The notes under the pieces: generated by a model
Seen by the model: only the letters and a program-made list of their open reading frames with translations
Told to the model about the DNA's origin: nothing
Databases searched by the model: none
DNA from: Aporrectodea caliginosa
Lineage: Eukaryota > Annelida > Clitellata > Crassiclitellata > Lumbricidae
Direction of reading: 5' to 3'
Length of the DNA: 64,000 nt
Assembly (NCBI GenBank): GCA_020284085.1
Contig: JACEVL010000418.1
Location: 164,501-228,500, forward strand
Made by a program: the position numbers and the translations under genes
Shown here: positions 11,364 to 23,515 of the stretch, piece by piece
Layout: the number at the start of each line of letters is the position of its first letter
Position numbering within the stretch: position 1 is the stretch's first letter

Positions 11364-11588
11364 ATTCTATCCTTTTATAGGTAGCATCGGATTGAAAAGA
11401 AGGGTTCGAACATGAGATCAAATTTTATGCAGATAGAAGGAAACATTTCATGTTATGTAAACGAAGTGATCAGTATTTCGCTATAGACTTTTGTGCTACA
11501 ACACTTGCTTGAGAAACTTCGTAACTTCGAACAATATCAAACTGTTATCTGCAATTGCGATAAATTGTAAATTAGCCAAAGAACTTAC

Positions 11589-11909
11589 GAACGACGAGTA
11601 ACTTGGCGCCTGTTCTGTTTGTATTATCGGCACATTGACCGATGTAAATCCCAGCTGTTGATATAGGATTTCCATTTTCAGTTGTTGTCGCGTCCTTGAT
11701 AACTAGACCGGTCTGGTTAACGTCGTAGATGTTAGTCAGCGATGAATCCCTAGCACCGCCGACGGTGATGATATCGTAAGAGCCGAACTCATCTGATGTT
11801 GGAACAACCTTCCACGAGACGTTTAGAGGGTTAATGTACAGATACATTATTGTATTCTGCTGTCTCTCATAGACAGCTATATTCTTCAGATTCGACAGAC
11901 ACTCAGGAC
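11589..11909 (-). CDS. D1-type Ig-like domain exon of module B
   Basis: A 321-bp symmetric exon. Acceptor TTGATTTCAG|GT gives G-P-E-C-L-S-N; donor C|GTAAGT follows L-L-V-V. The expected fold marks are present: Cys in ECL, Trp in VSWKV, and Cys in GIYIGQC, with a conserved PTSDEFGSY segment and NRTGAK near the end. The G-x-Y-x-x-x-C pattern is an offset version of the usual Ig Y-x-C, so this is an atypical, V-like Ig domain. N-glycosylation sequons occur at NQT-type and NRT positions. It matches the D1 exon of the plus-strand paralogue (also 321 bp) closely. The mucin C donor and this acceptor are both phase 1, so splicing from 14823 to 11909 would be in frame. Confidence 0.8.
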
Positions 11910-12349
11910 CTGAAATCAAAAAACTTTTTTCGCAACAATGTTCTTCGCATTCTCTAACTTAGCGCACTATTTGAGTAGTTTGTCTTATACTGTGGCATAG
12001 TGCTACATTCATCTAACTCTGAGCACATCTTTAAGACCCCTCGACACCATAACTAAAAATTACCCAACGTGTTGATTATTGCTTCCAATGTACGGTGAAA
12101 CAACTGACACAGTAATTATAATTTAAAGTGAAACAGGTCAAAGAAGGAAGCTACAACTGAAAGAAGCCAGTGATGAATTGGATAAAGAGTAAAGACTAAA
12201 AACGAAACTGAAGCTTTCGATAAATGTTCATCGCTGTCTATGATTACATTGCATGTTCTTTGCTTGGCTTCATTGCTTGACTATACAGCTGCACACGTTT
12301 AGCAATTTCACCTCTTTCCTATGACGTTCTATGTTCTTTTCTCACCTTA

Positions 12350-12492
12350 GATCTGTTCTTTTTGGCCGTGTTTGAGTCGGGGGCGCCTCTGAGTAATTTT
12401 CTTGAAGGGGCGCTATACAAGTGTTCCATTTTAATGAATGAATGAATGAATGAATGAATGAATGAATGATGAATGAATGAATGAATGAATGA
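12350..12492 (+). mobile_element. SINE 3' region with (AATG)n tail
   Basis: The segment GAGTCGGGGGCGCCTCTGAG, followed by TCTTGAAGGGGCGCTATA, matches the reverse complement of the SINE body at 38903-38960, and ends in an (AATG)n run at 12432-12492. The tRNA-like head is missing, as expected for a 5'-truncated copy. Confidence 0.7.
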
Positions 12493-13119
12493 GTATGTGT
12501 CTATGAATGGTTGCATACAAATGCATGTATATTTGTCTATATTTACATGTGTTCATCGCTGTCAAGAAAGAGATGGATGGAGGAGATACACGAGACGATG
12601 ATGATGAACATTCCTGAGCTGAGAGACTGAGGCGACGAGAGATCGGAACACATGGAGAAGGCTGACTATGACGGTCGCTAGGATTCAGCGAATCGACGGC
12701 ACAAGGTGACAAGGTGACAAGGTGATTTACATGTGTGCGTGCTTATGTAAGCGTGTATAAAATTATATGCGTACATCGTGATTCTGCATGTATGTATGCT
12801 TATGTATATGCATAATTGATGTTTGTATTCACATGATTGTGCATTAAAGATATTCTATATGGTGTATATATGCATGACAATGTATGTATAGATCTATGCC
12901 TATCTCTGTACGCATTTGCACTAATGAATACATGTATGCATGTATAAATGCATGCCTAATAAACAATGTATGCATAGTATGCCTATGTATGAACTTGTAG
13001 TAGTACTTACTAATTACTATAATTTATGCAGCATAATCAGTAGCAAGCTACTTATAGGATACTTTACACTGTAAACTGTCAGCGCAAATTCCAAGAGTTT
13101 CAGAGTAAGTACACATGTA

Positions 13120-13800
13120 GCTAAATAAGTAAGTAAGTGTATTCTTTATTAAACAAACTCCCTATTCGCACTTGTTGTAAAATGCATTCGATCAAATATG
13201 ACATTCTGACTTTGAACGATTTTCACATAAGATTGTCGACCTGGGAATAATACAGCCATGCTGTCGTGTGCGCAGGGAGCAAGGGAACGCCTCTACTGGT
13301 GTAGGAGGAGCCGATGCAACACACGCCCCACCCAAGATCGCGGTTAAGCGACCTGCATCGGCGGCTCTTCTCAAATGTAGGGCCTCACGGGTCCGCATAT
13401 TATTTTATGATGTAGTTCGTGCAACAACAGTGGCTCGTTTACTCTATACAGCTTCTGCATGGTGTGGGTTTGCGGAACCACAGAAACTAATCCGCCCCCG
13501 GTACCTTTCTGACGACAAGCCAATATTTTAGCGACATTGTCTTGAAGTCCACGCCCGTCTTTTCCCTGCGGTGCTGATGAACTCAAGCCACTTATTTCCT
13601 AGGTTACTTCCACGCAATATGCAAATAATCTGCGACCGCAATCGCACGACCGTTGCCTACCTCTTGCAGATAATCTACAGCGCAAGACGTTTATAGTTAG
13701 AATGTTTTACCAACATTGACAGTTGAATGTTATTAAGACGTAAGTACACCACAGTGCGGATATGCAATTGGTTTAATAAAGAATTTAATTACTTACTTAC
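13120..13800 (+). mobile_element. Non-LTR retrotransposon relic (RT C-terminal piece)
   Basis: On the plus strand about 13380-13530 reads RILFYDVVRATTVARLLYTASAWCGF. The VxRATVxAxLLYxSxAWxGF pattern is the C-terminal region of non-LTR reverse transcriptases. Both borders carry the same 3'-end signature in opposite orientations: AATAAAGAATTTAATTACTTACTTACC on the right, and its reverse complement form (GTAAGTAAGTGTATTCTTTATTAAAC) on the left. So two opposed 3' ends or an inverted duplicate are present. Confidence 0.5.
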
Positions 13801-14224
13801 CTATTACTGATTGCAATTGGTTCCGCATGTTCTATGCTACCCTCACGGCCACGAGGCGCCGGTAGCATAGACCATGACATTGTGAGCCACTGTTATTGCC
13901 CGTACGACATCATGAAGCAGGATGTAACGCGACTGTCTTGCCTGCCCAAAGATTCTGTTTATGTGCGGCTCAAACTAAGATTCTCATTCAGGATGACCCA
14001 CAGGGTGGCCATGCTAAGAACCCTGCGCAGTCCCGGCATCCCTCTTGGGCCTTCGCCCCTTCCCCTTCTCCCCAAGGACGACGGATTATAACTTATAAGC
14101 TCCCGGGATTTCTCTTGATTCAGTCTTAAGCTGCATCTCGTAACCCACTCCAAGATATGATTCAACTCCGCTCTAATTCTATATGCATGTAATTGGTTAC
14201 ATATCCATAAATATAAGCATACTG

Positions 14225-14600
14225 AAACGCGTGTGTGCATGCACGTAGCTGTGTGTATGTGTGCATGTGTGTGCATGTGTGTGTCTCTGTGTATGTGCGT
14301 GTGCGTGATGTATGTATCTGTGAACGTTGGGAACTTTGCGAAAGCGCTTCTGAATTCCTGTCCTGATCCAATGATCCGTCCAATTATCCGCTTTCGAAGC
14401 TTTCTCGTCCTCCACGAATTCGCTTTAAGCACCGTTTCCTCCTATCCTCTTCGTTCGCAACTCGCACTCTCGTTCGCATTTTCTTTCTCTTTCTCTGTCT
14501 CTATCCCTCTCTCTTTCTGTATCTCTTTCACTCTCGCGCACTTTCTCTTCTGATCTCTCTCTGTCTCTCTATCTCTCTGTCTGTCTCTCTGGTCTCCTTG
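14225..14600. repeat. TG-rich and CT-rich simple sequence in an intron
   Basis: GTGTGCATGTGTGT-type sequence at 14229-14310 and CTCTCTGTCTCTAT-type sequence at 14480-14595. No gene is supported. Confidence 0.7.
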
Positions 14601-14822
14601 GCAGCTGGACTCGGATCTTTCCTTCAACATCTGTCGACGATCCTTCTGACACTACACGCTGCTCGTCATTAAACTGATGTTTAAGACTTTTCCACCACGA
14701 AACAGATAAAAAGTAATTTCTTTGAAAACTTGAAATTCAATTACCTAGTTAGACAGTTGTTTTAAATTTCCAAAATAAACAGAAAAACAGGGTAAAAAAA
14801 TCAATGCTCAAGCTTTACTTAC

Positions 14823-17800
14823 TGATCATAGTTGACATCAGAGTCGACCAACTCGCAGCAGTTGTCGAAGGTAGAGTGGTAGTTGTTGTCGATGGAGTAG
14901 TAGTTGTTGTCGGTGGTAGAGTGGCAGTTCTTGTTGGTGCTAGAGTGGTAGTTCTTGTCGGTGGTAGAGTGGTAGTTGCTGTCGATGGAGTAGTAGTTGT
15001 GGCTGGAGTAGTAGCAGTTGTCGGTAGTTGAGTAGCAGTTGTTGTGGCTGGAGCAGTTGTAGTTGTCGGTAGTGGACTAGAAGTTGTTGTGGCTGGAGCA
15101 GTTGAAGTTGTCGGTAGTGGAGTAGAAGTTGTTGTGGCTGGAGCAGTTGTAGTTGTCGGTAGTGGAGTCGTAGTTGTTGTGGCTGGAGCAGTTGTAGTTG
15201 TCGGTAGTGGAGTCGTAGTTGTTGTGGCTGGAGCAGTTGTAGTTGTCGGTAGTGGAGTAGTAGTTGTTGTGGCTGGAGCAGTTGTAGTTGTCGGTAGTGG
15301 AGTAGTAGTTGTTGTGGCTGGAGCAGTTGTAGTTGTCGGTAGTGGAGTAGTAGTTGTTGTGGCTGGAGCAGTTGTAGTTGTCGGTAGTGGAGTAGTAGTT
15401 GTTGTGGCTGGAGCAGTGGTAGTTGTCCGTAGTGGAGTAGTAGTTGTTGTGGCTGGAGCAGTTGTAGTTGTCGGTAGTGGAGTAGTAGTTGTTGTGGCTG
15501 GAGCAGTTGTAGTTGTCGGTAGTGGAGTAGTAGTTGTTGTGGCTGGAGCAGTAGTTGTTGTCGGTAGTGGAGTAGAAGTTGTTGTCGGTAGTGGAGTAGT
15601 AGTTGTTGTAGCTGGAGCAGTTGTAGTTGTCGGTAGTGGAGTAGTAGTTGTTGTGGCTGGAGCAGTTGTAGTTGTCGGTAGTGGAGTGGTAGTTGTTGTG
15701 GCTGGAGCAGTTGTAGTTGTCGGTAGTGGAGTAGTAGTTGTTGTGGCTGGAGCAGTTGTAGTTGTCGGTAGTGGAGTAGTAGTTGTTGTGGCTGGAGCAG
15801 TTGTAGTTGTCGGTAGTGGAGTTGTAGTTGTGGTCGGTATTGGAGTAGTAGTTGTTGTGGCTGGAACAGTTGTAGTTGTCGGTAGTGGAGTTGTAGTTGT
15901 GTCGGTAGTGGAGTAGTAGTTGTTGTGGTGGCTGGAGCAGTTGTAGTTGTCGGTAGTGGAGTAGTAGTTGTTGTGGCTGGAGCAGTTGTAGTTGTCGGTA
16001 GTGGAGTAGTAGTTGTTGTGGCTGGAGCAGTTGTAGTTGTCGGTAGTGGAGTAGTAGTTGTTGTGGCTGGAGCAGTTGTAGTTGTCGGTAGTGGAGTAGT
16101 AGTTGTTGTGGCTGGAGCAGTTGTAGTTGTCGGTAGTGGAGTAGTAGTTGTTGTGGCTGGAGCAGTTGTAGTTGTCGGTAGTGGAGTAGTAGTTGTTGTG
16201 GCTGGAGCAGTTGTAGTTGTCGGTAGTGGAGTAGTAGTTGTTGTGGCTGGAGCAGTTGTAGTTGTCGGTAGTGGAGTAGTAGTTGTTGTGGCTGGAGCAG
16301 TTGTAGTTGTCGGTAGTGGAGTAGTAGTTGTTGTGGCTGGAGCAGTTGTAGTTGTCGGTAGTGGAGTAGTAGTTGTTGTCGGTAGTGGAGTAGTAGTTGT
16401 TGTGGCTGGAGCAGTTGTAGTTGTCGGTAGTGGAGTAGTAGTTGTTGTGGCTGGAGCAGTTGTAGTTGTCGGTAGTGGAGTAGTAGTTGTTGTGGCTGGA
16501 GCAGTTGTAGTTGTCGGTAGTGGAGTAGTAGTTGTTGTGGCTGGAGCAGTTGTAGTTGTCGGTAGTGGAGTAGTAGTTGTTGTGGCTGGAGCAGTTGTAG
16601 TTGTCGGTAGTGGAGTAGTAGTTGTTGTCGGTATTGGAGTAGTAGTTGTTGTGGCTGGAGCAGTTGTAGTTGTCGGTAGTGGAGTAGTAGTTGTTGTGGC
16701 TGGAGCAGTTGTAGTTGTCGGTAGTGGAGTAGTAGTTGTTGTGGCTGGAGCAGTTGTAGTTGTCGGTAGTGGAGTAGTAGTTGTTGTGGCTGGAGCAGTT
16801 GTAGTTGTCGGTAGTGGAGTAGTAGTTGTTGTGGCTGGAGCAGTTGTAGTTGTCGGTAGTGGAGGTATTGGAGTAGTAGTTGTTGTGGCTGGAGCAGTTG
16901 TAGTTGTCGGTAGTGGAGTAGTAGTTGTTGTGGCTGGAGCAGTTGTAGTTGTCGGTAGTGGAGTAGTAGTTGTTGTCGGTATTGGAGTAGTAGTTGTTGT
17001 GGCTGGAGCAGTTGTAGTTGTCGGTAGTGGAGTAGTAGTTGTTGTGGCTGGAGCAGTTGTAGTTGTCGGTAGTGGAGTAGTAGTTGTTGTCGGTATTGGA
17101 GTAGTAGTTGTTGTGGCTGGAGCAGTTGTAGTTGTCGGTAGTGGAGTAGTAGTTGTTGTGGCTGGAGCAGTTGTAGTTGTCGGTAGTGGAGTAGTAGTTG
17201 TTGTCGGTATTGGAGTAGTAGTTGTTGTGGCTGGAGCAGTTGTAGTTGTCGGTAGTGGAGTAGTAGTTGTTGTGGCTGGAGCAGTTGTAGTTGTCGGTAG
17301 TGGAGTAGTAGTTGTTGTGGCTGGAGCAGTTGTAGTTGTCGGTAGTGGAGTAGTAGTTGTTGTGGCTGGAGCAGTTGTAGTTGTCGGTAGTGGAGTAGTA
17401 GTTGTTGTGGCTGGAGCAGTTGTAGTTGTCGGTAGTGGAGTAGTAGTTGTTGTGGCTGGAGCAGTTGTAGTTGTCGGTAGTGGAGTAGTAGTTGTTGTGG
17501 CTGGAGCAGTTGTAGTTGTCGGTAGTGGAGTAGTAGTTGTTGTGGCTGGAGCAGTTGTAGTTGTCGGTAGTGGAGTAGTAGTTGTTGTCGGTATTGGAGT
17601 AGTAGTTGTTGTGGCTGGAGCAGTTGTAGTTGTCGGTAGTGGAGTAGTAGTTGTTGTGGCTGGAGCAGTTGTAGTTGTCGGTAGTGGAGTAGTAGTTGTT
17701 GTGGCTGGAGCAGTTGTAGTTGTCGGTAGTGGAGTAGTAGTTGTTGTCGGTATTGGAGTAGTAGTTGTTGTGGCTGGAGCAGTTGTAGTTGTCGGTAGTG

Positions 17801-19234
17801 GAGTAGTAGTTGTTGTGGCTGGAGCAGTTGTAGTTGTCGGTAGTGGAGTAGTAGTTGTTGTGGCTGGAGCAGTTGTAGTTGTCGGTAGTGGAGTAGTAGT
17901 TGTTGTGGCTGGAGCAGTTGTAGTTGTCGGTAGTGGAGTAGTAGTTGTTGTCGGTATTGGAGTAGTAGTTGTTGTGGCTGGAGCACTTGTAGTTGTCGGT
18001 AGTGGAGTAGTAGTTGTTGTGGCTGGAGCAGTTGTAGTTGTCGGTAGTGGAGTAGTAGTTGTTGTCGGTATTGGAGTAGTAGTTGTTGTGGCTGGAGCAG
18101 TTGTAGTTGTCGGTAGTGGAGTAGTAGTTGTTGTGGCTGGAGCAGTTGTAGTTGTCGGTAGTGGAGTAGTAGTTGTTGTGGCTGGAGCAGTTGTAGTTGT
18201 CGGTAGTGGAGTAGTAGTTGTTGTGGCTGGAGCAGTTGTAGTTGTCGGTAGTGGAGCAGTAGTTGTTGTCGGTATTGGAGTAGTAGTTGTTGTGGCTGGA
18301 GCAGTTGTAGTTGTCGGTAGTGGAGTAGTAGTTGTTGTCGGTATTGGAGTAGTAGTTGTTGTGGCTGGAGCAGTTGTAGTTGTCGGTAGTGGAGTAGTAG
18401 TTGTTGTGGCTGGAGCAGTTGTAGTTGTCGGTAGTGGAGTAGTAGTTGTTGTCGGTATTGGAGTAGTAGTTGTTGTGGCTGGAGCAGTTGTAGTTGTCGG
18501 TAGTGGAGTAGTAGTTGTTGTGGCTGGAGCAGTTGTAGTTGTCGGTAGTGGAGTAGTAGTTGTTGTGGCTGGAGCAGTTGTAGTTGTCGGTAGTGGAGTA
18601 GTAGTTGTTGTGGCTGGAGCAGTTGTAGTTGTCGGTAGTGGAGTAGTAGTTGTTGTAGCTGGAGTAGTAGTAGTTGTCGGTGGTAGAGTAGTAGTTGTTG
18701 TGACTGGAGTAGTAGTTGTTGTGGCTGGAGTAGTAGTTGTTGTGGCTGGAGTAGTAGTTGTTGTAGCTGGAGTAGTAGTAGTTGTCGGTGGTAGAGTAGT
18801 AGTTGTTGTGACTGGAGTAGTAGTTGTTGTGGTTGGAGTAGTAGTTGTTGTGGTTGGAGTAGTAGTTGTTGTGGCTGGAGTAGTAGTTGTTGTAGCTGGA
18901 GTAGTAGTAGTTGTCGGTGGTAGAGTAGTAGTTGTTGTGACTGGAGTAGTAGTTGTTGTGGTTGGAGTAGTAGTTGTTGTGGTTGGAGTAGTAGTTGTTG
19001 TGGCTGGAGTAGTAGTTGTTGTGGCTGGAGTAGTAGTTGTTGTGGCTGGAGTCGTAGTTGTTGTCGCTGGAGTAGTTGTTGTTGTGGTTGGAGTAGTAGT
19101 TGTCGTCGTTGGTTTTGTAGTGGTCGGTTGCTTTGTCGTAGTTGTAATTGGTTTGGTCGTAGTTTTAATGGTAGTTGTTGGTTTCGTTGTTGTTATAGTG
19201 GTTGTCGGTTTTTGCGTCGTAGTTAAAGGGCAAG
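14823..19234 (-). CDS. Mucin-like Thr/Pro stalk exon of module C
   Basis: The acceptor (TTTCTTCAG|CT) gives the shared start A-C-P-(L/I)-T-T-T, and the donor A|GTAAGT gives phase 1. The body is almost only Thr, Pro and Ala in a 15-residue unit (TTTTAPATTTTTPLP, 45 bp) with some units lengthened by an 8-residue PIPTTTTT insert. The start-proximal part uses shorter TTTTTPAT-type units and a Lys-containing TTTKPTTT leader. Such Thr-rich stretches are normally densely O-glycosylated, giving a stiff extended stalk. The exon is 4412 bp, one base short of a multiple of three. One lost base near 15901 (a TTGTGTCGG where units have TTGTTGTCGG) accounts for it exactly: 4413 bp would be 1471 codons. This could be a true frameshift or a consensus error in a repeat. 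Large open frames on the other strand here are a by-product of the repeat. Confidence 0.7.
14990..18650 (-). repeat. 45-bp coding minisatellite (stalk C) with 24-bp extensions
   Basis: About 3.7 kb of head-to-tail 45-bp units encode TTTTAPATTTTTPLP on the minus strand. Interspersed longer units insert 24 bp (PIPTTTTT), producing a higher-order pattern of one to several short units per long unit. Many neighbouring units look identical or nearly so, which suggests ongoing homogenisation by unequal exchange or slippage. The plus strand reads as Val/Gly/Ala-rich open frames with no biological support. Confidence 0.9.
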
Positions 19235-19559
19235 CTGAAGAAATATAACAGCACAACATAAGTAGCTGGTATGTTGCTAATGCAGTGGTTATTGATGAGA
19301 AACATTGGGTGGTCGCTGTCGTCATCTTATGGAGATTTTAAAATGTTTTAATGAATGGCAAACTTAAAATTTCATCGGATTTTATCAGAATAACGATTAG
19401 AGTTAAATTGAGAACCCGTCTCTGGGTTATATATTTCTATTACTACTAATGGGAATATTATTAAATATTTGTATTTTTTGTTTGTTTGTAGTTGCAAATT
19501 CCAAGAGAATTTTGTATAGCAACGCTTAACATAAATTTAATAGAAGGGACCTTTGATGG

Positions 19560-19815
19560 TGGTGATGATGATAATAATGATGATGGTGACGACGACGACG
19601 ATGACGACGACGAGTTCTCTGCCCTAAGGCAGGTACCTTGGCTTTTATGCCACTCGGGGGTGAGATGAGTGAGGTGGGTTCCTGTTGCCTTCCTCACAGA
19701 CAATAATTGTGGGTGCACAACTTGTTTTAGGGTCGCTAAACAGTGGCTTATGGTAGATTCGAACCTGCGACCCTCCGGTTATAAGGCATAGAACATACCG
19801 ATATACCAGAGCGTC
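19560..19815 (-). mobile_element. tRNA-derived SINE
   Basis: On the minus strand the head at about 19735-19815 has a box-A-like TGGTATATCGGTATG and a box B GGTTCGAATC, the internal RNA polymerase III promoter of tRNA-derived SINEs. The body contains TGGCTTTTATGCCACTCGGGG-like sequence (plus strand reading) and CCCTAAGGCAGG, and the distal end is a (GAC/GAT)n run. It sits in the D2-C to mucin C intron. Confidence 0.6.
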
Positions 19816-20021
19816 CTCGGTTTGTAGTGTAAATGGTGATAAGATTCATTAAAAAACGAATGTTTACTAATTTATGAGTAGTGCTGAAATTACTAGAGAA
19901 TTCATCTCTGCGCTGCTGTTAATAGTTTCAAATTCTTAGGTGAATGTGCAGTTAGTCTCGAATTTGGTTAATTCATGCAGATGTTAACGAATAGACTGGT
20001 CTAGATAAGCATCAGACTCAC

Positions 20022-20333
20022 CAGATGAAGTGCAGGTGGCGGAAAACGCGGGCGCATTCATTGCGACGTATGCGAACTGAGGGTTCGGCTTCGCAAATGT
20101 AACATTGCATGTGTAGGCTGCTGGATCACTCGCACTGGTTGTGATGGTTGATGTTGACACGTAATACGAATTACTTAAGCTCCTCGGCGGGGTATCTGTT
20201 TTGTTGACAACTCCATTGATTATCCAGGTCATCTTTGCATTAATTACATGGGAATTGATGTCGGCATATACTAGGGTGCAAGTTCTAGTAATAATGTTTG
20301 AAGTCGCTGTGCAGGTACACGTTGGAGGTTGTT
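20022..20333 (-). CDS. D2-type Ig-like domain exon of module C
   Basis: A 312-bp symmetric phase 1-1 exon with acceptor TTTTCTACAG and donor G|GTGAGT. The product starts with a C-T-C pair, then has a B-strand Cys in RTCTLVYAD, a core Trp in MTWIINGV, and a Y-T-C-N-V-T F-strand motif. These are the marks of an Ig-superfamily domain with an expected Cys-Cys bridge. A further Cys near the C-terminal end (SATCTSSG) pairs in number with the extra N-terminal Cys, as in the other D2 exons. It is clearly diverged from D2-A and D2-B, which resemble each other much more, so module C split off earlier or evolves faster. The intron upstream (4.65 kb) is filled with nested transposons and microsatellites. 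Confidence 0.75.
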
Positions 20334-20395
20334 CTGTAGAAAATATATGAACCAGAAATAATAGTAGTAGTAGTAGTAATAATAATAATAACAAC

Positions 20396-20532
<137 letters not shown>

Positions 20533-20566
20533 AGACCAGATGGCATCAACCTCATTCCATGGAAAG

Positions 20567-23515
20567 CCGGTGTCGCGTGACAGAGTCTCAATCCGTGTCA
20601 GAATAAATTCGCCCCCCGGAGACTTTGTTTCAGAATATAGTCACCGGGGGAGAGAATATTTCATCCCCGTCGAAATAAAGTCTCCCCGGGAGACTTTATT
20701 TCATTGTTTTGCTAACTGATGTAATATATTCGTTTGTAATGACAGTTAGCATCATATGAACTAGCGCAGAGAGTGCCTTTTAGTAGAAATCTTGAAGAAG
20801 TGCTATATTAATGTTCAGTTACATTACACTTATTATAGCTCACCAATCAACTTTATTTTAGCTTCCTTGGTTTAACAAAAGCTTGAGTGTTTGGAATAAG
20901 ATTCCTCTCTTCATCCAACAGGCGGCAAATCTTTAATGGTTTAAAAAATGTTATGCATTCACTTGGTATATGATGTCATTAAGACTCATTATTAATTAGC
21001 CTTATTAATTACTGCTAATCTGCTGATTAAGTTGTCCTTTTCCCATCTGTTTGTCTCTTTTCGCTTAATGGTTTCATATTAGTTGCATATTTTAACCGTT
21101 CTGTTATTATTGTTAAGTTAATTATTAGCAAAGTTGACCCTGTAAGAAGGATTTTCATCCTTTTTGGGCCTTCCTTGCCACCTCGCTCACCTGGTTGATA
21201 AATGGAAGTTATATAATAATTGGTAACTTCATCCATCAGCAAAGTCTGACACAGAATGAAACAGATTTCTCTCATAGACGACGTTCCTCGTCTTTAGAAC
21301 ATTCTGCTGCATGATCCTCTTCATTTTTGGGAACGTATTAAGCAAAGCTTCACACTCAGACTTATCCATGAAAATAATTTTGAAATGTTTCACTAAGTAG
21401 TAGCCTACTTATTAATTCAACTTATACCCAATAGATATACTAACTAATATTGAATCCTTTAAGATCATCAAAGCCTATGCAGAAATAAACTTGAGCTACG
21501 AATAATTAATTTATGGTGTTTCACCTTTTATAGTCAACCAATCAACTTTGTTCTAGCTTTTATTACCCCCGGGTGCAAAATTCCGTGGATCAACAAATGC
21601 CTAGTAGGTTTAATCTCAAGACTAGACTGTACTGGCTTCATGGACTACAATGCTTTTTTTGTTTGCATATTGGCCTATCGATACTAAATAGGTTTGCTTT
21701 AGCTGCGATTATTTAATGGGTAGTCCTATTTCCAATAATTCCGTGAATGCCTAATCTTTATCCATGAATGCCAGAAAAGCAAGGGCAACCTCATATCCGA
21801 AAGCCAGTATTTACAATCACTGGTTATGACTTTCCTGTTCTTCCAGGTAATAATCTGACACCACTACCACTGTCCAGCAAACAATAATAAGCAAACATTA
21901 TGCTAACCAGATGAATCACAGAAAATCAAGCGCAAAGTCTTATCAGTTGACTGATACCAGTTGAAGGGTAGGCCTAATCCGCATCAACAATCGCATAGAA
22001 GCCAATGCTAGCTCGTCCTAGGAAGCCAGTACAGTTATAATTACTCGCAGGCTTTGTTTCAGACTACTTGTATATAGCTAATAAGCTGGCCCGATGCATC
22101 TGACCATAGTTGTTAAAAACGATAAAATCAAAATAAAAAACGGAAAAAACGTCGTTTTATTGAAAAAAATAAAAACAGAAAAAAACGAGAAAAAAACGAA
22201 AAAGAAAATAATATGACTTTTCTACATCTTTTACTGCATTTTAAAATTAAAAACTTTGATTACACAATGTAATTTTAATCAACAAATAACATAACTTTAT
22301 TAGTAAACATCAAGTAACAGTAATCTACACAATTATTTTCTTTTTCCTAAGTTTGGTTTAAAGAGAAATTGAGAAATTAAAAATATTGAAATCTTTTCAA
22401 ATTTAAATTGTATACATAAATCCACACAGGGCCTAAATCCAAGCTGATATTAGCAATTAAAAACTAAACTTTGTAAGTAAAGAGTGCACTTAATTAAAAA
22501 TTGTAGGTCTACTAACACTTCTGACTTATATTATAAGAACTCGATATGGAGTAATATCCGTCAGTTTATCAGTCAATCAGAGATTACCGAGTACAAAGAC
22601 AACATTTTGGATAACTTAGAAATTCAAATAACTTTTATAAATTTTATTTCCTGTACAGTGCTGTTTATTTCTCAACTGATGACACTAAATAGTGACGTAA
22701 ATAAGATGAATCCTTGAAAGGACGGAGACAATGTAAGGGATATCAGAGAAAAATAAAATTAAACAAATAGTAACAGACAGTAAATAAATAAATAAAGTTA
22801 CATAAAAATAAAAAACGGGAAAAAAACGAGACGAGAAATAAAAAACGAAAAACATCACGTTTTTGGGAAAATAATAAAAAAACGAAAAAACGTTTTTTAC
22901 AACTATGCATCTGACGCTAATCCTATTGTACGACTAATATCCAACACAATTTCAGTGGTAGCCTGGTAGGTATAACCTTAGAAGAATCACTTTGAAGCTA
23001 ATTAGCTCTACTTGGCATAATGAATAAGTATCAATTAGTGACTGGTAATGCTCAGAATCTTTTCAACAAACAGTGCCAACTAGCACCAGTTAAAGTCTAC
23101 TTGTTGTGTGAGCTATTTTCTTAGTTATAGCCTATAACAGTGTGTTATCTCTCCACTGTGTTTTAATGACATAAGCGCGTCCGACATCCTATTTACATGA
23201 TGCATTTACTACTATAAAACATTTATTTCACAATTTTCGCATTTAATTCCATAGTTGTTTCATGTCCAATTCAACTAATAAACTTGAAAGTAATTTATTT
23301 CAGAAATGCACATATTAAATCCTATTTTAAATAATATAGAAAAGCAAATGAAAACAGAGGGGGCGATTTTAGTAAGGGGGAGACTTTGTATCGTAGATAG
23401 GGGAGATTCTATTTCAATGGGGAGACTTTGTTCCGATACAAAGTCTCCGGGGGAGACTCTGTTACGGCAAGGGGGACGACTCTGTTTCGGGGGAGACTTT
23501 ATATCGTGACACCGG
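20567..23515. mobile_element. 2.95-kb inverted-repeat DNA element (CCGGTGTC ends)
   Basis: The left end starts CCGGTGTCGCGTGACAGAGTCTC; the right end in reverse complement starts CCGGTGTCACGATATAAAGTCTC. Both then continue with several GGGGGAGACTTTGT-type blocks (20610-20700 and 23345-23505). The interior is AT-rich with no recognisable transposase, so it would be non-autonomous. An 803-bp hAT-like MITE is inserted inside. No clear target duplication was found next to the CCGG ends. Confidence 0.6.
22105..22907. mobile_element. 803-bp hAT-like MITE with perfect 8-bp target duplication
   Basis: The element begins CATAGTTGTTAAAAACG and ends CGTTTTTTACAACTATG. It is flanked on both sides by CATCTGAC (22097-22104 and 22908-22915), an 8-bp duplication as hAT elements make. 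Both subterminal regions are crowded with AAAAACG/CGTTTTT motifs, likely transposase-binding sites. A 78-codon open frame at 22484 resembles nothing I know. Confidence 0.85.

Noticed and set aside
15925..19248. 1107-codon plus-strand open frame (Val/Gly/Ala-rich) and similar long plus-strand frames at 15044, 6140, 6628 and 7508
   Set aside because: They are antisense to the mucin stalk arrays. The repeat units simply lack stops in those frames. Splice sites, signal peptide and Ig exons all support the minus strand.
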